Shown: positions 19,092-30,379 of the stretch, in pieces
Numbering within the stretch: position 1 is the first letter of the stretch
Layout: each line of letters opens with the position of its first letter
From: Gadus chalcogrammus
Lineage: Eukaryota; Chordata; Actinopteri; Gadiformes; Gadidae
Direction of reading: 5' to 3'
DNA length: 64,000 nucleotides
NCBI RefSeq assembly: GCF_026213295.1
Contig: NC_079432.1
Coordinates: 11,082,150-11,146,149 of the forward strand
The notes under the pieces: generated by a model
Seen by the model: the letters and a program-made list of their open reading frames with translations, nothing else
What the model was told of the DNA's origin: nothing
The model's database searches: none
Position numbers and translations under genes: made by a program

Positions 19092-22000
19092 CTGCGGCAG
19101 GGTGGTGGTGGTGGTGGTGCAGGGGGAGAGGGAAGGAGCAGGGGGAGAGAGTACGATGAGAGGCTGACCTCTAGTGGGGAGGTTTAGGTACTGTGGGAGC
19201 TTGTACACATGGGGATGGGACTTGTGCAGACAGATCATGATAGCTTCCTATGAATGTTTATGATAATTTAAACAGTAAATGTTCTCTATACTTGGCCCTA
19301 AAGGGGCATAATTTATGAGTTGACCTGGGTAAATATATACCTGCTAGAGTTAACATTTTATAGCGCGTGTAGAAACCAATACAAACATGATCAGATTGTA
19401 TCGCCTCATTAACAATACAGACAAACGCATTTGGACAGAATCTGATGAATGGAAGAAGTGGACAGAGGGTGTGAGAGATAGATAGAACTGTTCAAAGACA
19501 GTGGGAACAGAAACAGAACAAAGAGGCAGGTTCACACTCACCTCTCATGACATAGAGCTGCCCTCCTACGACGTGCTTTATACAACAAAACAGGCCGTCT
19601 GGGACCCACAGCACACACAGCACACACAGTGTAAAGAACAGGGAGGATCACAGAGAAGGGGTGGAAAGTTAGAAGGGAACGGGACCCACCATGGAGCGTA
19701 AATATGGGGACATTTAGGGGTACTACAGCCACACACACACACAACACACAAAGTCCTATATGTAAAGAATGTGTTGCACTTGTTCTGCCTTCAGCAGGGT
19801 TATCGCTCTCCTCATCATTTCTATATCTATAACGGCTGTGTCTTGTTCTGTCTTGTCCTGCTGCGTGTTGGTCTTGGTTGTCTCCACGTGAACGTTTGTA
19901 TTGAATACCTTCATTTAAGTTATGCTTCTTTAAGTGGATTTTGGAGTCTTTCTTGTTGGCTCCTTGAGTTTTTTACCCGTCAGCCTCTACACAGTAATGT
20001 TTGTTACATGCCTTTTCCAGAGTTCTTTTTATGACTTTGCCTTTTGCCCTCTTCTGAGTTTTTCTTGTTAGTACGACCAGTAAAAGTACTTTTCTTCACT
20101 TTCATCTCTTTGCACTTTGGTCCCATTAGCACCCGCCTAGCAGCATTCCTTCAAAGAATGTATAAAGGTGTCCAAAGTGTACGGGCAGGTCATGGAAGGC
20201 TGCCTGTGTCAAAGCCGCTGGGAGGTGTGGGGCGGGGGGTGGCGGGGTGGGATTGACCAGAAACAGCTTTTCCACGACCCCGGTAAACCTTCCTGGAGCT
20301 CACTCACCTGTGGGCTTGTCGGAGACGGCGGTCTTAAAATGGCTGCCCTGGATGACCTCGGCCGACAGGCGGCCCGTGGACGCGTTGTAGATCAGCCCCA
20401 GCAGGATCTCGGGGGCGCAGGACTCCCCCGTGGAGCGGTAGGACAGCGCGCCGGTGGAGCGCGAAACGCTCACCAGAGAGCCGCAACCCTGCAGTGACGG
20501 AGGAACAGAGAGAAGAGACCAAAGGAGCGAGCGTCTGGTGTTGGTTAGTGTGGTACCCTGGGGTCCACGCAGGAGGACGGAGACAGATTTAGCACAGTCG
20601 TTCATCACACCTCGGGAAGAACGACTCAAGGTTCAAAATAACCACCGCAGTGTGAAGCCTGAGATATTATACAAAGGAAGGCGGAAGCTAAAGCCAAGCA
20701 AAAATACACATCTTAAAGAAAAATAGGACTCAATATGAAAATAGGACACATTATCTGCACTCCATTTTAGATAATGTTAGGATATTCACCACGCCTGTCG
20801 ACTTAACAGAATCTTTTTTCTGTTTATTTCTCTTTTCCTCCGTACCGTGAGTTCGGAGCCGGGCTCCAGCGTGACGGGCAGCGCCATCTTGCCCTGCAGG
20901 TTGAGCTTGGTCAGGTAGAAGACCTTCTCGCCCAGCACGCGTTCCTTCTTCATGCGCTGCACGCTGTAGAGGCGGAAGCGCACGGCGTGGTCCACCAGCG
21001 CCTCGGCCGTCAGCCGGCTGAACTTGAAGGTCTCGGTGAACACGGGGCAGGGCCCCCGCTGCACGCCCGTCTTGGCCCGCTGCTTCTTGGTGGGCAGCAG
21101 CACCAGGTGCACCTGCCACGCCACGTTGCCCGCCTGCCGCGGCGGCGGGATGTCGGTGGCGGCCGTGACGGTGACGGCCAGCCACTGCTGGCCCGCGTCG
21201 TACTCGAAGGCCACGTCCAGCGTCCCGTACTTGGCCAGCGGCTCGGGCTCGTAGAGGGCGGGGAGCCGGGGCCCGGAGCCGTCCTGGAGGAGGGGGTCGG
21301 GGGACGGGGGAGGGGAGGGGGGGGAGAGGAGGAAGAGAGAGTGGGACAGAGAGGGAGGGAGAGGGAGGGGGGGGAGAGAGGGGGAGGAGGAGGAGAAAGA
21401 GAGAGTGGGAGAGAGGAAGGGAGAGGGAGGGAGGTGGGAGGTGGGGAGAGGGGGGAGGGAGGTGGGGAGAGAGAGGGAGGAAGGGAAAGAGGGAGAGAGA
21501 GAGAGAGATTGAGAGTGAGAGAGGAGGGGAAGGGAATAGAGAGAGGGACGTGGGGAGGGAGTGAGAGGGGGAGAGGTAGAGATAGATGGATGGAGACCCA
21601 GTGAGGGAGGAGGGGGGGGGTAGGTTTCAAAGCGATGGAGTAGAGTAAAAGAGAGAGAGAAAGAGACGGGAAGAGGTCGAGAAAGCAGCAGACAGAAAGA
21701 TGAAGAGAGAGAGAGGGAGAGGGACCACCACTTTATGTTACACAACATTGAGCCCTGTGGTGAAATGTGACCTCAGCAGTGGATCGTTTCACCACGACTC
21801 AACACGGCTCATTGCCTTGACATGGGGGGGGGGGGGGGGGTGAGTGGTCTTGACCTCACCTCGGGGCCCAGCACGGCGGTGCTGTCGCTGGGCACGTCCT
21901 CGTCATAGCCCTTGTTGAGGTAGCTCTCCGTGTCCTGGTCCACGCTGGCCTCGCTGGAGCAGCGCTCCGGGGACGAGCCCCTCCCCCCGCCACCCGTCCG

Positions 22001-25000
22001 TCCGCCACGCCCCGAGCGCGTGCGTGAGCCCGAGTGGGAGAGGCGCTCCGGCGTGTTCTGGTACGGCGGCGGCTGGAGCTCGTTGAGCGGAGACTCGCGC
22101 TTGATCCTCTGGATGCGGTTGGCTGCGTTGCGGTTGGGTATGGGAGCACAGAGACAGTGGAGGGGATGATGGTGATATGAGGTCACAGGATATAGGCTAC
22201 CATGGGCTTCACTGTAGTCTCGGATCGAGGGGGTCCTACTAGGCGGTGGCAGAGCCTAGGAGGAAACCAGGCGAACTGAAAGTCTGATTTCACAATGGGA
22301 TTGTACATTCTGTGTTTCTATGGTGTCTTGTCTGCACAACGTTGAATTAACAATCCACCAAACACCTTTTCCAAGAACCATTGGAAAAAGACGATGCCAA
22401 TTACCCGCCTCCAGCAACATCATTGATCCAACCGAATATGAAGCCAAAGAGACTCAAATGCCCCGCTCACGATGAATTGAGCTCGCCTGCCATCAGTCTT
22501 TCTATTATAAATCGAAAGACTGATTAGTGACACTAGCTTCTTTCAAAATGCTCCATTCCCTAGAATACTGAATCACTTAATTTTTAAATTGTTTCTTTTA
22601 TTTCTATTTCCATGCACAGCCTTGCCAACAGCCCCCTTGATACCCCTTGATACCCCGTGATACGGCGGTCCACTAGTGATGGAGGGTGTTGCTCTCACCG
22701 TGACCACTCGAGGCCTCGCTGCTGTAACCCTCCTGGTCGGCCGACTGTTTGGGTTTGTTGTCCCACGCCGACACCGGCTTCTGTGGGATCTGGGCCTCGG
22801 GGTCCCGGTCCTCCTCGCTGTCTGACACGCCCCCTGCTGGACAGACATGGAGGTGAGCATTGTGCGTTTCAGATCCGATACGCCCGTTAGCATATCCAGA
22901 GAGGTGAGCAGAAAGGGAAGAGGCAGCTGAAGGGAAAAGGTACAACAACACTTGTTGCTGCTTGAACAGCTCGGTCAAAGGGACAGTTTTCAGTCAAGTG
23001 GTGTGAAGGTCAGGGCTCGGAAGGCAAAAGTATGCAGAAATCCGAGCTTCTTTTGAAACATCTGCGACTGAGCTACATTTTAAAGGAGATTGGTTTCAAG
23101 CTGTTCACTCGACACCAAAACCTTGATGCCAACGAGAAAGTTAGCTTTGCATTCATTACTGCTGTGCATAAATAATGCGTTACAAGCAACACAAAACAAA
23201 GATAGCGTTACAGATTCCATGAGGTGTTTGAAACTAAACAAAGAACGAACTCCTTCCGATAACGTATGCATCTTCCGAAGTTCCCCTCCCCACCGTGTTC
23301 ACGTTGCAATGACGTCAGCCCTTAAGAAAACCGAGCCATGAAATCATACCCGATAAATTCCATGTGAGATACATTATTAACGCTGAGGTCATATATATGA
23401 CAAGCTGTCAGGAACTGTCATGAATGCGGTATAAGGAGGACTGAAAGAAGGGAAAAAGAGGAAAGAGCGGCCCGGAGAAACCGGTCGGAGGAAGGCAGGT
23501 AGCACACGGCCTAACCTTTCCCCGCCTTCTTCTTCTTCTTCTTCTTGATTTTCTTCTCTTTTTTCTTCTCTTTCTCCTCTTTCTCTTTCTTCTTGGACTT
23601 CTCCGAGCTCTCCTTGGCCTTCTTCCTCAGAGACTTTTTCTTCTTCGTCGGCTGCTCCTCCTCCTCCCCCTCATCCTCCCCCTCCTCCCCGACCTGTCCT
23701 TGATTAGTCTTGTCTGGTTCCTCCTCCTCTCCCTCCTCCTCTCCCTCCCTTGCCTGTCGGGCCGTCTCAGGGGTCTCCTGGCTAGACTTGTCTGTTTTGT
23801 GTCCATCCTCCCCGGCCTTGCGGGGGGACCTGTGGGGTTCTTCCAGGGACTCTCCGTCCACCTTCTCCCCCTGGACCGCGCCCTGCAGGGACTGGGACTC
23901 CGCCTCCTTCTCCTGCTGCTTCGCCCTCCGCTCCTTCCGCCTCTTCTCCTTCTCCTCCTGCAACGCCTGCTGCTCCGCCTTCTTCTTCTCCTCCTCCGCT
24001 ATCTCCTCCTCCGTGCGCTTCACCCGCCAGCACCCGTCGCGCCACTCCCACTCCAGCTGGCTGTTGCTCCCGACGTTCTCGTCCCCTCCGCCGCCGGCGG
24101 AAGAGGAGGCGCCGGCGTCCGCCTGCTGGGCGCCCCAGGAGCTCCCGCGGTCGGCGTTGGCCCGCGCCTTGCGGGTCCCCGCCTCGCCTCCGCCCCCGTC
24201 CTCGCCGTCCTCCTCCTCGTCCTGCACCTTGCCGATGATGGTGCTGACCTGCTCCGTCAGCTGGTCGCTGACGTTGTAGGTGGCGTCGCTGACGGCGGTG
24301 GCCAGGTCGTCCACGCGGCTGCTCACCGAGTCCAGCAGGGAGGTGATGTTGACGGTGGGCAGGTTCTGCTGGAAGCTCTTGAAGAAGGCCATGGTGAAGA
24401 CCCCCGCCCGCCCCCCGGCCTTGCCTTTGTGGTCGTCGTGGTTGTCGCCCGACAACGGGCTATAGCACACGCTAGTCGAGCATCACAGGTGCCCGACGGG
24501 CAGGTCGGCGTCACCGCGTGGCATCGCCATGCCTTACGTCGCTGTGTGCATGTTTGAAATTAAAACATAAAAAGCTTATAGGTTCATGCAAAACGTAAAC
24601 TTATTAAAAACACATTTGAAACATTTTAGTGATTTACCGTAAATAATGCGATTGCTTTAGAGTGTATTTCAATTGCATGCACAATTCAAATAAAAAGGAA
24701 ACAATAGTCATCCTGAAATCATAAGGTCCCACTTAGTCGAGCGTAGGCCCCTCCCTGTTTCTGAGTGGGCGTGGCCCTCAGTGCCACCACCAGTGGAGTG
24801 GAGAGGAGTGTGTGCGGGCACCTTGTTGGTCCCCTGTGGGGCTGTCCAGAACAGGGAGGCTGGAGGCACTCTGCGCTGACAGCTTGTTGCTGAGGTAGAC
24901 GAAAAAGATCAGCATCAGCACCGCAAAGGCCACGAGGGAGGACAACGCGCCAAGCACCTCGGGAGAAACTGAGGAGGAGCAGAGAAAGAAAGAGAGAGAG

Positions 25001-26472
25001 AGAGAGGGGGGGAGAGGGGGAGAGAGATAGGTTCGAGATAATGTGGACGGACACACGTCAGCACAGAATAAAATTAGAAGAGAAGAGGGAATATTATACA
25101 ATTGATAGTGCTGCTAATTTCTTTGACAACCCAAAGCGATCTCTCGGAAATAGGAGCTCCGTTATTACACTACAAAATTAATAAACTGGAAAATAAACTA
25201 AATGCACTCCTCATTTCCAAGCACGATATTAAAACCACTATCAAGGGGTCCAAATGCAGCGCTCAAGTTTGCTCTCCCCAACACTTTGACCTACTTGCAT
25301 ACCATCCATAATTCTACATAATGCATGGCCGGTGCACTTTATTTGACTAGCGGTAATCCCATTCGTATAAAGAACGTCTCACAAATTAGACTTGCGGGAG
25401 CAAAGTTGGCTCCTTACGCAATCATGAGACAATCCAGTGGGTTTTTTCCACTTCAAAGAGGAAATGGGAACAATCTCCTGAAGTCTATGTAGGCCAAACT
25501 TCATGTGACTATGTGGCCCCAGAGTAGCTTGTGTGCTATTTTAACTGGACTCAACCGAGGCTGTTATCAATGCTGAAATGTTAGACAGAATAAAGAAAGT
25601 AAACACACTCACGCACGCATTGGTTCTACACTTTATGCATCACAAAGGGCAGCTCAGGCAACCTGCCAACCTATATCAGATATTATCCAACATCAAACTG
25701 ATTGTCTCTCTAGAACAGCCACACGGGTAGAGGCGGTAAACCAAACACATATTTTGGCTGGACAGCCTGTTCTCGGCGCGAAATCCCACGGAGACGCTCT
25801 AGGCTTGGCAGCAGGCAGCGTCTGGTGCAAAGCTGAAGCTTTCGGAGCACCAGCAGTGCAGGACCAAAGGGAACAACGGAGGGAGGCAAGGGGACAGTGT
25901 GCCCGATTTAAAACCTACCTTTCTCCCCTGCTCGGTTATTGGTCAATGAATCAGAAAGCTGAACAAGTTCCTATGTAGTCAATCCACATGAACCGAAGCC
26001 ATCACATATTGGCACAGAAAACCCCACCATCTCCGGTGAACAGAATAGACGACCAGAGTGATCCGAAACTATTCCCCGTAGCTCTTGTAACAGTGCAGTC
26101 ACAGACTTCTGTCCAAACTGATAACGGACGGCTTTGTCACTCCCCCTCTCACCTCCCTCCAACTACACACACACACACAACCCCCATAACCGCCCACATC
26201 ATATCCACCCACCTCCCATCAGATCACTGTGAATGACGGTTCATACAGGGCCTCGCTCTGGGCATGTCAACACGGCTGAATAATTCAGGCGTCAGAGGTA
26301 AGGTGATCTCTCTCTCCCGTGCCTGTCAACCAGCAGCAGGTGGGGGCAGGTACAGACAGCTCCCAGAGCTACTGACGCAGCCGGCACCACTCCATGTAGG
26401 AGGGGAGGGGGGGAATAGTCTATGATTAAGCTCTGCAATCATTATCATCATCCACCTCTTCAGCATCAACAG

Positions 26473-26517
<45 letters not shown>

Positions 26518-26733
26518 CATCACACTGAAATTGTGATAAAGGGCTATGCACTATGCATGTTAAAGGACATACAAGCCTTGTATAAATCTTGTCACAAACA
26601 AAAGCAAAGCATGTCATGTTGGTGGTTATCACGAGACTCCCGTCTCACTCGCTTGCTGGTCCTTTTTTGTACAGTGGACAGAAAGCACCCACATGAGTTA
26701 AAGCGAGTATATGTTTTTCTGCATTTGTGCTTA

Positions 26734-26773
<40 letters not shown>

Positions 26774-28504
26774 TGTGTGAATATGCGTGTAGGAGGTACC
26801 CATGGAAACTGTGTTTCGTGTTCATCCATAATTTCAGGACATCATGACAAGAACCAGCAGATGTGTTTTTTTCTTTTGCATGGTTTTTTACTTCAGTGCG
26901 GAGTGCGAAACCAACGCACAACTTGTGACTCAGCGTGGTGCCTGGAAACCCAACCTGGCTCCGTCTACAACTAGATGACAAACTTCAGTTTTCATCCTGA
27001 ACGTGGGACTTCACACTGCCTCCAGAGAAATGTCAGCTATTTCTGTCCTGTTGTACTCTTACCATTTCTCTTATTCTTTTGAAAAACGCTAATGAATTAC
27101 CAGAGCGTACATTTCAGATCTTCCTCTTAGTGCAATTCCTTCTGAAAAAGAAAACCAAATACCTGCATGCCTTCACAATTCAGATAAAGGATAGAATTTC
27201 TGTTCAGATCATGGTTGTAGAACATCATGTGATATCATAATGTGCATGAATCTTAAAATAGGTATAATTAGTGTACGTTAGTCCTGAAGCTTAGCATGGG
27301 CTGGTCTTAAAGCTTCTTGGCTTTGGGGGGTATTTAAGACAAATGCAATCTGGGAATGTTGCTTACCGGGACCTCTGCCTTGCACGATACAAAGCCGACC
27401 CTAACCTCCCTTGCATAAATCATGACCTCACAGGAGCCTCCATCCCAGTGAAGTGTACCAAAACTTGATACGTCATGTATAATTCACACGCACTGCTGGC
27501 AGACGGACACTTTTCCATAGTATTTTTCACTGGGTGTGGCAGGTCCTCTGAATGGACATAGAATTTGGGAACTTTTTTGTGGCTATTTATTGATACATCG
27601 ATTTTTTTTCAACCAGCATGCAAAAGTCCCCCCCCCCCCCCCCTAGCATGCAGAATCAGAAATGGAAATTACATCCATACACATATAAATGAGCAAACAC
27701 ATAACGGACCCATTTCACAGAGGTGTCACGGTAGGACAAACACAGGTGTCGCTTATAACACCTTTAACGATAACCAACGGGTAACGGTAGTGTCATAGAT
27801 AGATGCCGCGTAGCTCTAGGTAGGCATTCAGTACTTACTATGTAATTAGTATCAAATTATTGTCCTCCATGTAGGTGATTCATGCCATGTAGGCCTAAGA
27901 CTAACGATCATACACATAGGATTCAGCAGCAATAATAGCTTATCTATCAAGATAAGAAGTAGACGAAACCTTTAGACTAATGTAAATGTTAGAGTGAGTT
28001 TTATCCAGATACGTAAAAGGAGCCCACCGATAATTAGCGTTATGAGTGACACCTGTGTTAGTCCTATACAACACCGCAGTGAAAAGGGTCTAGTCCACAC
28101 ATACTTACCGACAAGACATAACAAACAAACAAATACACAAACACAATCACACATACTGCATTTACCTCTTCTAGCACAGATGAGCTCATGGACACCACAG
28201 TTCCTCCCCCCTCCTAGGAGAATCCAAACATGTGCACACACACACACAGACACACACACACACACATGAATTCACACACACATCGAGACACACAAACATG
28301 CACACATAAACAGATAGCATTGTCAGTGTGTCAGAATTGACAATCTTGTTCACTGACCATATGGGTTGCCTGCAGGTTAAGGGGGAAACACACATGCTCT
28401 CCAATTGAAGTGGAACTAATTGGAAAGGAGCAACTGAGCAAGCGTGTTAATCAGATTAATTTTTTTAACAACCACGTTGTAATAGTGTTATGCAATGAGA
28501 CAGC

Positions 28505-28582
<78 letters not shown>

Positions 28583-29489
28583 TGTCTGCGTGTGGGTGTC
28601 TGCCACATGTAAATGGCTCATTCATCATTAAAGCACTACAAATATAAACTTTCTGGATCATAGGCTGCTCGAGCTCGGATATTGCTTGGAGAAAAGATAG
28701 CTCACATTAGAGAACATTCAGACAACTTCTGAAGAGTTCAGAAACACTGTGGATGTTAGCAGGGATACAAATAGACATGTCTGTCACACAATCCTGTTAA
28801 ATTCGTTCTGGAACACGCTGGCGCCCGTTAATATGGCTCTACTGACGTCCATTTATGAAATTGTTTCCGGTATGTCAACAGCTATGACGGAGTCTCTGAC
28901 GGTGTAACAACAAACAACGTGAGGATGCACGTGATACACCTATGTGTAGACTAATATCTTCTCTCGGAACGATCAAAATAAAACATGTTAGGATACTGCA
29001 AAGCATGTACCAGAAGGTCCCAGTGTGCGTTAAGACGACGTGGAATGGTAGCCTACAAGAACATCTTTAAACCCTCAAGAGCTGAAATTCCCCTGAATCT
29101 CGTATTAGCTCGGCTGCCAACATAGGATACCCTATTGTGTTTAGGGGAAGATAAAATGCAATGGTGCATGCGGTTCCATGACGCCTGCCATCAACGCATA
29201 GCACTATATCGCTTCGTCGGTCGCTGTCCGATTCAGCACCGCTTCCCGCGCCCGAGCCCGCGCGCATCCCGTAAAGGCTACCATAACATTCCAGTATCAG
29301 GACGGTCCTACTTTAGCATCGTGCGCTATAAGCATGCTCCGAGAGTCTCGAGATTCACCGTATTTCACCTCATCTAAAACAGCGTTCGCTAAACAAGGTA
29401 TGTGAAATACAAAGCATTAACACTGTCCCAAGCAAGTTACACAAGTCCCGCAGAACACCTGTGACGATGTACTTACCATCAATCGCCAT
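18775..29489 (-). CDS. syt14: Synaptotagmin-14, membrane-anchored form, 8 exons, 513 aa
   Basis: SYT14 is an atypical synaptotagmin of neurons whose two C2 domains do not bind calcium. It is linked to membrane traffic, and human mutations cause spinocerebellar ataxia (family knowledge). Minus-strand exons in order: 29489-29477, 28213-28166, 24968-24822, 22833-22699, 22122-21860, 21283-20846, 20488-20308 and 19091-18775 (stop TAG). All introns are GT-AG and the frame stays open. The N-terminus MAIDGGGRNCGVHELICARR matches the recalled human start. One membrane span follows (about residues 25-46), then a Ser/Pro-rich linker (ELQPPPYQ, YSSEAS), C2A (about 217-335) and C2B (about 370-505). C2A keeps LLPTKKQRAKT and RGPCPVFTETFKF. 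The Asp clusters of calcium-binding C2 loops are not evident. Human SYT14 is about 555 aa, and the linker is shorter here. Teleosts carry a and b copies, and I cannot say which this is. SYT16 is the nearest alternative but lacks this N-terminus. Confidence 0.92.
19092..20307. other. syt14 last intron
   Basis: 1.2 kb with short CA stretches (19600-19628 and 19731-19750). No exon or transposon recognised. Confidence 0.75.
20308..20488 (-). CDS. syt14: syt14 inter-C2 / C2B start exon
   Basis: 181 nt, phase 0 to phase 1, acceptor CACTGCAG and donor GTGAGT. Encodes GCGSLVSVSRS and PEILLGLIYNASTGRLSAEV, the first strands of C2B. Confidence 0.94.
20489..20845. other. syt14 intron between C2A and C2B exons
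   Basis: 357 bp. Nothing notable beyond the splice sites. Confidence 0.75.
20846..21283 (-). CDS. syt14: syt14 C2A exon
   Basis: 438 nt, phase 0 both sides, acceptor CTCCAG and donor GTACGG. Encodes DGSGPRL, then the whole C2A domain: YGTLDVAFEYD, DIPPPRQAG, VHLVLLPTKKQRAKT, RGPCPVFTETFKF and FYLTKLNLQGKMALPV. Confidence 0.95.
21284..21859. repeat. Polypurine tract in syt14 intron
   Basis: From about 21294 to 21720 the plus strand is almost entirely G and A (GGGAGGGAGAGAG-type text), about 425 bp. On the gene strand it is a polypyrimidine tract running into the acceptor CCTCCAG of the C2A exon. It keeps a Leu/Ser/Pro reading frame open in front of the exon, which is a composition artefact. 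Confidence 0.9.
21860..22122 (-). CDS. syt14: syt14 linker exon with PPPY motif
   Basis: 263 nt, phase 1 to phase 0. Encodes ANRIQRIKRESPLNELQPPP and on to NKGYDEDVPSDSTAVLGPE. The PPPY and YDEDVPSDSTAVL strings are diagnostic of SYT14. The donor is GTGAGG. A G run (21824-21840) follows in the intron. Confidence 0.92.
22123..22698. other. syt14 intron
   Basis: 576 bp with no recognised element. It ends on the gene strand at acceptor CGCAACGCAG. Confidence 0.7.
22699..22833 (-). CDS. syt14: syt14 shared linker exon
   Basis: 135 nt, phase 1 to phase 1, encoding GVSDSEEDRDPEAQIPQKP and ending EGYSSEASSGHG. The YSSEAS string matches SYT14. The acceptor is tandem (CCAG then CAG), allowing a one-codon variation. 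The donor is GTGAGA. Confidence 0.88.
22834..23515. other. syt14 intron before the shared exon
   Basis: 682 bp used as an intron by the alternative first exon, and part of a longer intron for the anchored form. Mostly AT-rich. No additional exon or repeat stands out. Confidence 0.7.
23516..24392 (-). CDS. syt14: syt14 alternative first exon, Lys/Glu-rich, 292 codons
   Basis: An ATG at 24392 opens 877 nt that end AAAG before donor GTTAGG, in phase 1. That is the same phase as the transmembrane exon, so both can join exon 22833-22699. The encoded start MAFFKSFQQNLPTVNITSLL continues as a likely amphipathic helix (residues about 10-60), then an acidic Gly/Ser linker (60-112), an aromatic EWEWRDGCWRV motif (115-123), a charged coiled coil (125-165) and a Lys-dense tail (about 245-292). 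The joined product would be 736 aa with both C2 domains but no membrane span. No convincing acceptor precedes the ATG, so I read it as a separate promoter's first exon. The frame stays open 26 codons upstream. I do not recall the function of this N-terminus. A plus-strand frame over the same bases is a shadow. Confidence 0.72.
24393..24821. other. Presumed promoter region of the alternative syt14 exon
   Basis: 429 bp between the transmembrane exon and the alternative start. The part next to the ATG is GC-rich with many CpGs (24393-24540) and the rest is AT-rich. No TATA box at a convincing distance was found. Confidence 0.4.
24822..24968 (-). CDS. syt14: syt14 exon 3 (transmembrane exon)
   Basis: 147 nt, phase 1 to phase 1. 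It begins VSPEVLG and carries the only hydrophobic span (LSSLVAFAVLMLIFFVYL), followed by a short SNK boundary. The acceptor CTCCTCAG is good. The donor reads CAAG then GTGCCC, which is weak after position 3, so usage of this exon may be conditional. The phase and protein join both fit the next exon (QQ-G-GVSDSEED). Confidence 0.82.
24969..28165. other. syt14 intron 2
   Basis: About 3.2 kb. Holds a (CAT)n array (about 26468-26516), a (GT)n (about 26737-26779), a C run (27628-27643) and GA-rich text next to exon 3 (24975-25027). That last stretch reads as the pyrimidine tract on the gene strand. No coding exon seen. Confidence 0.75.
28166..28213 (-). CDS. syt14: syt14 exon 2
   Basis: 48 nt between acceptor CTCCTAG and donor GTAAAT, phase 1 to phase 1. 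Encodes GGRNCGVHELICARR, the conserved pre-membrane segment. Confidence 0.9.
28214..29476. other. syt14 intron 1
   Basis: Contains a (TG)n of about 36 repeats (28509-28581) and CA-rich text (28232-28310). No further exon recognised. Confidence 0.75.
29477..29489 (-). CDS. syt14: syt14 exon 1 (start codon exon)
   Basis: 13 coding nt: ATGGCGATTGATG, then donor GTAAGT. It gives MAID plus the first base of Gly, as in the recalled human start (MAIEG). A long interrupted (CA)n lies about 110 bp upstream of the ATG. Confidence 0.85.
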
Positions 29490-29592
29490 GATGTTCTGAT
29501 CTGGACTCTACCAACGCGCGGGGGTGATAGAGAGAGGTCATTCGTGTGCCATTGGAAGGGATGGAGATAAAAATAACTGGTCTCGGAAACGT

Positions 29593-29596
<4 letters not shown>

Positions 29597-29656
<60 letters not shown>

Positions 29657-29668
29657 TGGTGTGGGTGT

Positions 29669-29719
<51 letters not shown>
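29597..29719. repeat. (GT)n microsatellite, interrupted, next to syt14 start
   Basis: About 123 bp of GT repeats with an internal GGGTGTGGTG duplication (29651-29671). It ends about 110 bp upstream of the syt14 ATG on the gene strand, so it probably lies in the promoter or 5' UTR. Confidence 0.95.
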
Positions 29720-29722
<3 letters not shown>

Positions 29723-30379
29723 CATACAAAATGGACAGTTTATTTTCCTGGCTCTTTGACAAAATCTTATTGTATACTTGAAATGTGTAGCTGTAGCCTA
29801 TAGAAAATATACAACAAATTAATTATATATTAAAAAAAAAAATGAATATTCATTATGAATATTGAGATATTAATTTTTCTGCTAAATTTGACAAAAAACC
29901 AACATCACTTGTGACTGTTTAACCTTTTGGTATGTCCCCTTCTTGTGTAGACTATAACCCTAACCCTAAACATAAGCTTTTTGCATCAACAACAAAAATC
30001 GTAAAAATATCAGGCAAAAACAATAGGAAATCAACTTTGTTCGCAATGGACTATTTAATGTATCCTTATGATTATACTTTTCAACAGAGCGAACATCGAA
30101 CGTCTATGACTTAAACGAAGAACGCCATCTAGTGTCTGGTTATTATTTGTTTTACGTCATACTTGGTGGACCCGTAGGCCTGGCCCTATATGCTTGCTTT
30201 TATGAAAATAGGAAATTCATAATTTGTATGAATAAATGGACGCTGTTAAACATGCACCAGCATGTGTTTACCGGCCCTCTGCGTTTATAGCAGCTGTTTT
30301 ATCATGCATTCCGTTGTCGATATATCGCCCTCTAAAGACCTTGAACAGGTAACGTTATGATTGGTATTGTGCTCTCCAG

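Noticed and set aside
20786..21748. 320-codon minus-strand frame extending the C2A exon upstream
   Set aside because: The extension is the polypyrimidine intron. The C2A exon begins after CCTCCAG at 21283 in phase with the previous exon.
23700..24557. 285-codon plus-strand Leu-rich frame
   Set aside because: Antisense shadow of the Lys/Glu-rich syt14 alternative exon (CTC/CTT codons are reversed GAG/AAG).
29947..29968. Telomere-like CCCTAACCCTAA (also near 54951)
   Set aside because: Only two or three units, too short to be an interstitial telomere array with meaning.
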